A stretch of 6,241 bases of DNA from Gammaproteobacteria bacterium (lineage in GTDB: Bacteria > Pseudomonadota > Gammaproteobacteria > SZUA-21). The stretch covers positions 1 through 6,241 of the forward strand of contig QIKQ01000281.1 in assembly GCA_003233075.1 (NCBI GenBank). The letters are read 5' to 3'. Below are positions 5,353 through 6,241 of the stretch, in pieces. The notes beneath the pieces were generated by a model, which did not search any database, had not been told where the DNA came from, and saw only the letters and a program-made list of their open reading frames with translations. Both the position numbers and the translations under genes were made by a program. Every line of letters begins with the position of its first letter. Within the stretch, counting starts at the first letter, position 1.

Positions 5353-6241
5353 ATGTATACAGGCAAACTCATTTTTGCGCAGGCAATGGATTACCTACCT
5401 CAACACACACTTCGCAGATGTATTCAGCGTTACGATGGCAACAAAAGTATCAAGCACTTCACTTGCCAAGACCAATATCGTTGCATGGCCTTTGCGCAAT
5501 TAACTTACCGAGAAAGTTTGCGCGATATCGAGACCTGTCTCAAAGCTCAGAGCAACAAGCTTTATCATATGGGTATACGCTCAAAGGTTGCTCGCAGCAC
5601 ACTCGCCGATGCAAACGAAAAACGCGATTGGCGAATTTATGCCGATTTTGCTCAGTCATTAATTCAAACAGCCCGCCGCCTTTATGCCAACGAAGATCTT
5701 GGTCTCGAACTCGACAATACGGTTTATGCGCTCGATGCCACAACAATCGATCTTTGCCTCACTGTTTTTCCATGGGCCCAATTTCGAAAAACAAAGGCAG
5801 CAATCAAACTTCATACACTGCTCGACTTGCGTGGCAACATTCCTTCTTTTATTCATATATCAGACGGAAAGTTGCACGACGTCAACGTCCTAGACATATT
5901 GCTACCAGAGCCAGGTGCCTTTTACGTTATGGACCGAGCTTACCTCGATTACGATCGCTTGTACCAGTTACACAAAAGTACAGCCTTCTTTGTCATACGA
6001 GCAAAATCAAATCTTCAATGCAGTCGACTCTATTCACACCCGATAGACAAAAAGACAGGGCTACGTTGCGATCAAACAATAAAGCTGACTGGCTTTTATG
6101 CAAAACAACGCTATCCAGACAAGTTACGTCGCATCAAGTATTACGATGCAAAGACAGGAAAGTATCTCATTTTCCTGACCAACAATTTCAATTTGCCAGC
6201 ATTAACGATTACCGAACTTTATCGTTACCGTTGGCAAGTGG
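5353..6241 (+). CDS. IS4-family transposase, 3' end outside the window
   Basis: This DDE transposase should cut and join the ends of the IS element that carries it. The 296 visible residues start MYTGKLIFAQAMDYLPQHTL, resembling the N-terminal domain of IS4-family proteins (GKxxFAQ...LP). The catalytic domain follows, with the first Asp at residue 128 (YALDATTIDLCL), the second at 194 (FYVMDRAYLDYDRL), and then the start of the Y-(2)-R-(3)-E signature at Tyr290 and Arg293. The window ends on the first base of the codon expected to be the catalytic Glu297. Typical relatives are around 370-400 residues, so about a quarter is missing. The ATG at 5353 is chosen because family members begin at this point and GGAG lies ten bases upstream (5339-5342); in-frame ATGs also exist at 5314 and 5332, after a stop at 5290-5292. 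No frameshift or stop interrupts it. Its codons are less AT-rich than those of the host genes, fitting a mobile origin. Confidence 0.92.
   Translation, partial: MYTGKLIFAQAMDYLPQHTLRRCIQRYDGNKSIKHFTCQDQYRCMAFAQLTYRESLRDIETCLKAQSNKLYHMGIRSKVARSTLADANEKRDWRIYADFAQSLIQTARRLYANEDLGLELDNTVYALDATTIDLCLTVFPWAQFRKTKAAIKLHTLLDLRGNIPSFIHISDGKLHDVNVLDILLPEPGAFYVMDRAYLDYDRLYQLHKSTAFFVIRAKSNLQCSRLYSHPIDKKTGLRCDQTIKLTGFYAKQRYPDKLRRIKYYDAKTGKYLIFLTNNFNLPALTITELYRYRWQV

Noticed and set aside
5540..5893. Short frames on both strands in the transposase region (5540-5746, 5659-5856, 5684-5893)
   Set aside because: They are shadows of the transposase gene with no recognisable protein features. Only the much longer -1 frame is statistically notable.
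1..6241. tRNA, rRNA or CRISPR loci
   Set aside because: No cloverleaf-like segment with the TTCRA arm, no rRNA-like sequence and no regular repeat-spacer pattern was seen on either strand by eye.

Overview
The window looks like part of an AT-rich Gram-negative genome. It probably comes from a gammaproteobacterium, perhaps a host-associated, Legionella/Coxiella-like lineage. This rests on the lpxB-rnhB order, on RnhB and LpxB sequences close to the enterobacterial ones as I recall them, on a CsrA homologue, and on the amount of decay: broken genes, gene relics, a small palindromic insertion and an IS element. The taxon is inferred, not shown.

Layout. Positions 4-237 (minus strand) hold a short coding relic with an internal stop. 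Positions 252-1700 (minus) encode an intact Wzx/MATE-type polysaccharide flippase. Positions 1701-2346 have no intact gene; they hold a second minus-strand relic (1732-1863, resembling the end of a DEAD-box helicase) and a possible promoter-plus-hairpin leader ahead of lpxB. Positions 2347-3487 are lpxB, broken by a deletion of about 26 bp that also removes a conserved Gly-Gly-Pro loop. Positions 3551-3701 are a 151-bp long-hairpin, MITE-like element lying between lpxB and rnhB. Positions 3725-4315 encode ribonuclease HII (rnhB). rnhB converges on a minus-strand csrA paralogue (4433-4645), and a three-armed hairpin cluster lies between them. After an AT-rich gene-free stretch, an IS4-family element starts near 5204-5211. 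Its transposase opens at 5353 and runs off the right edge just at the catalytic glutamate.

How the genes relate. LpxB makes the disaccharide core of lipid A and Wzx-type flippases move lipid-linked glycans across the inner membrane, so the left half concerns the cell envelope. The broken lpxB means either that another copy exists in the genome, or that lipid A synthesis is lost, or that the sequence is wrong here. RnhB (removal of ribonucleotides from DNA) is the usual downstream neighbour of lpxB. CsrA is a post-transcriptional regulator; this one carries a 17-residue insertion between its first two beta strands.

The most notable observations are the lpxB deletion, the enlarged CsrA, the MITE at the rnhB start, and a reading frame of at least 325 codons that stays open in the -1 frame across the whole visible transposase gene.
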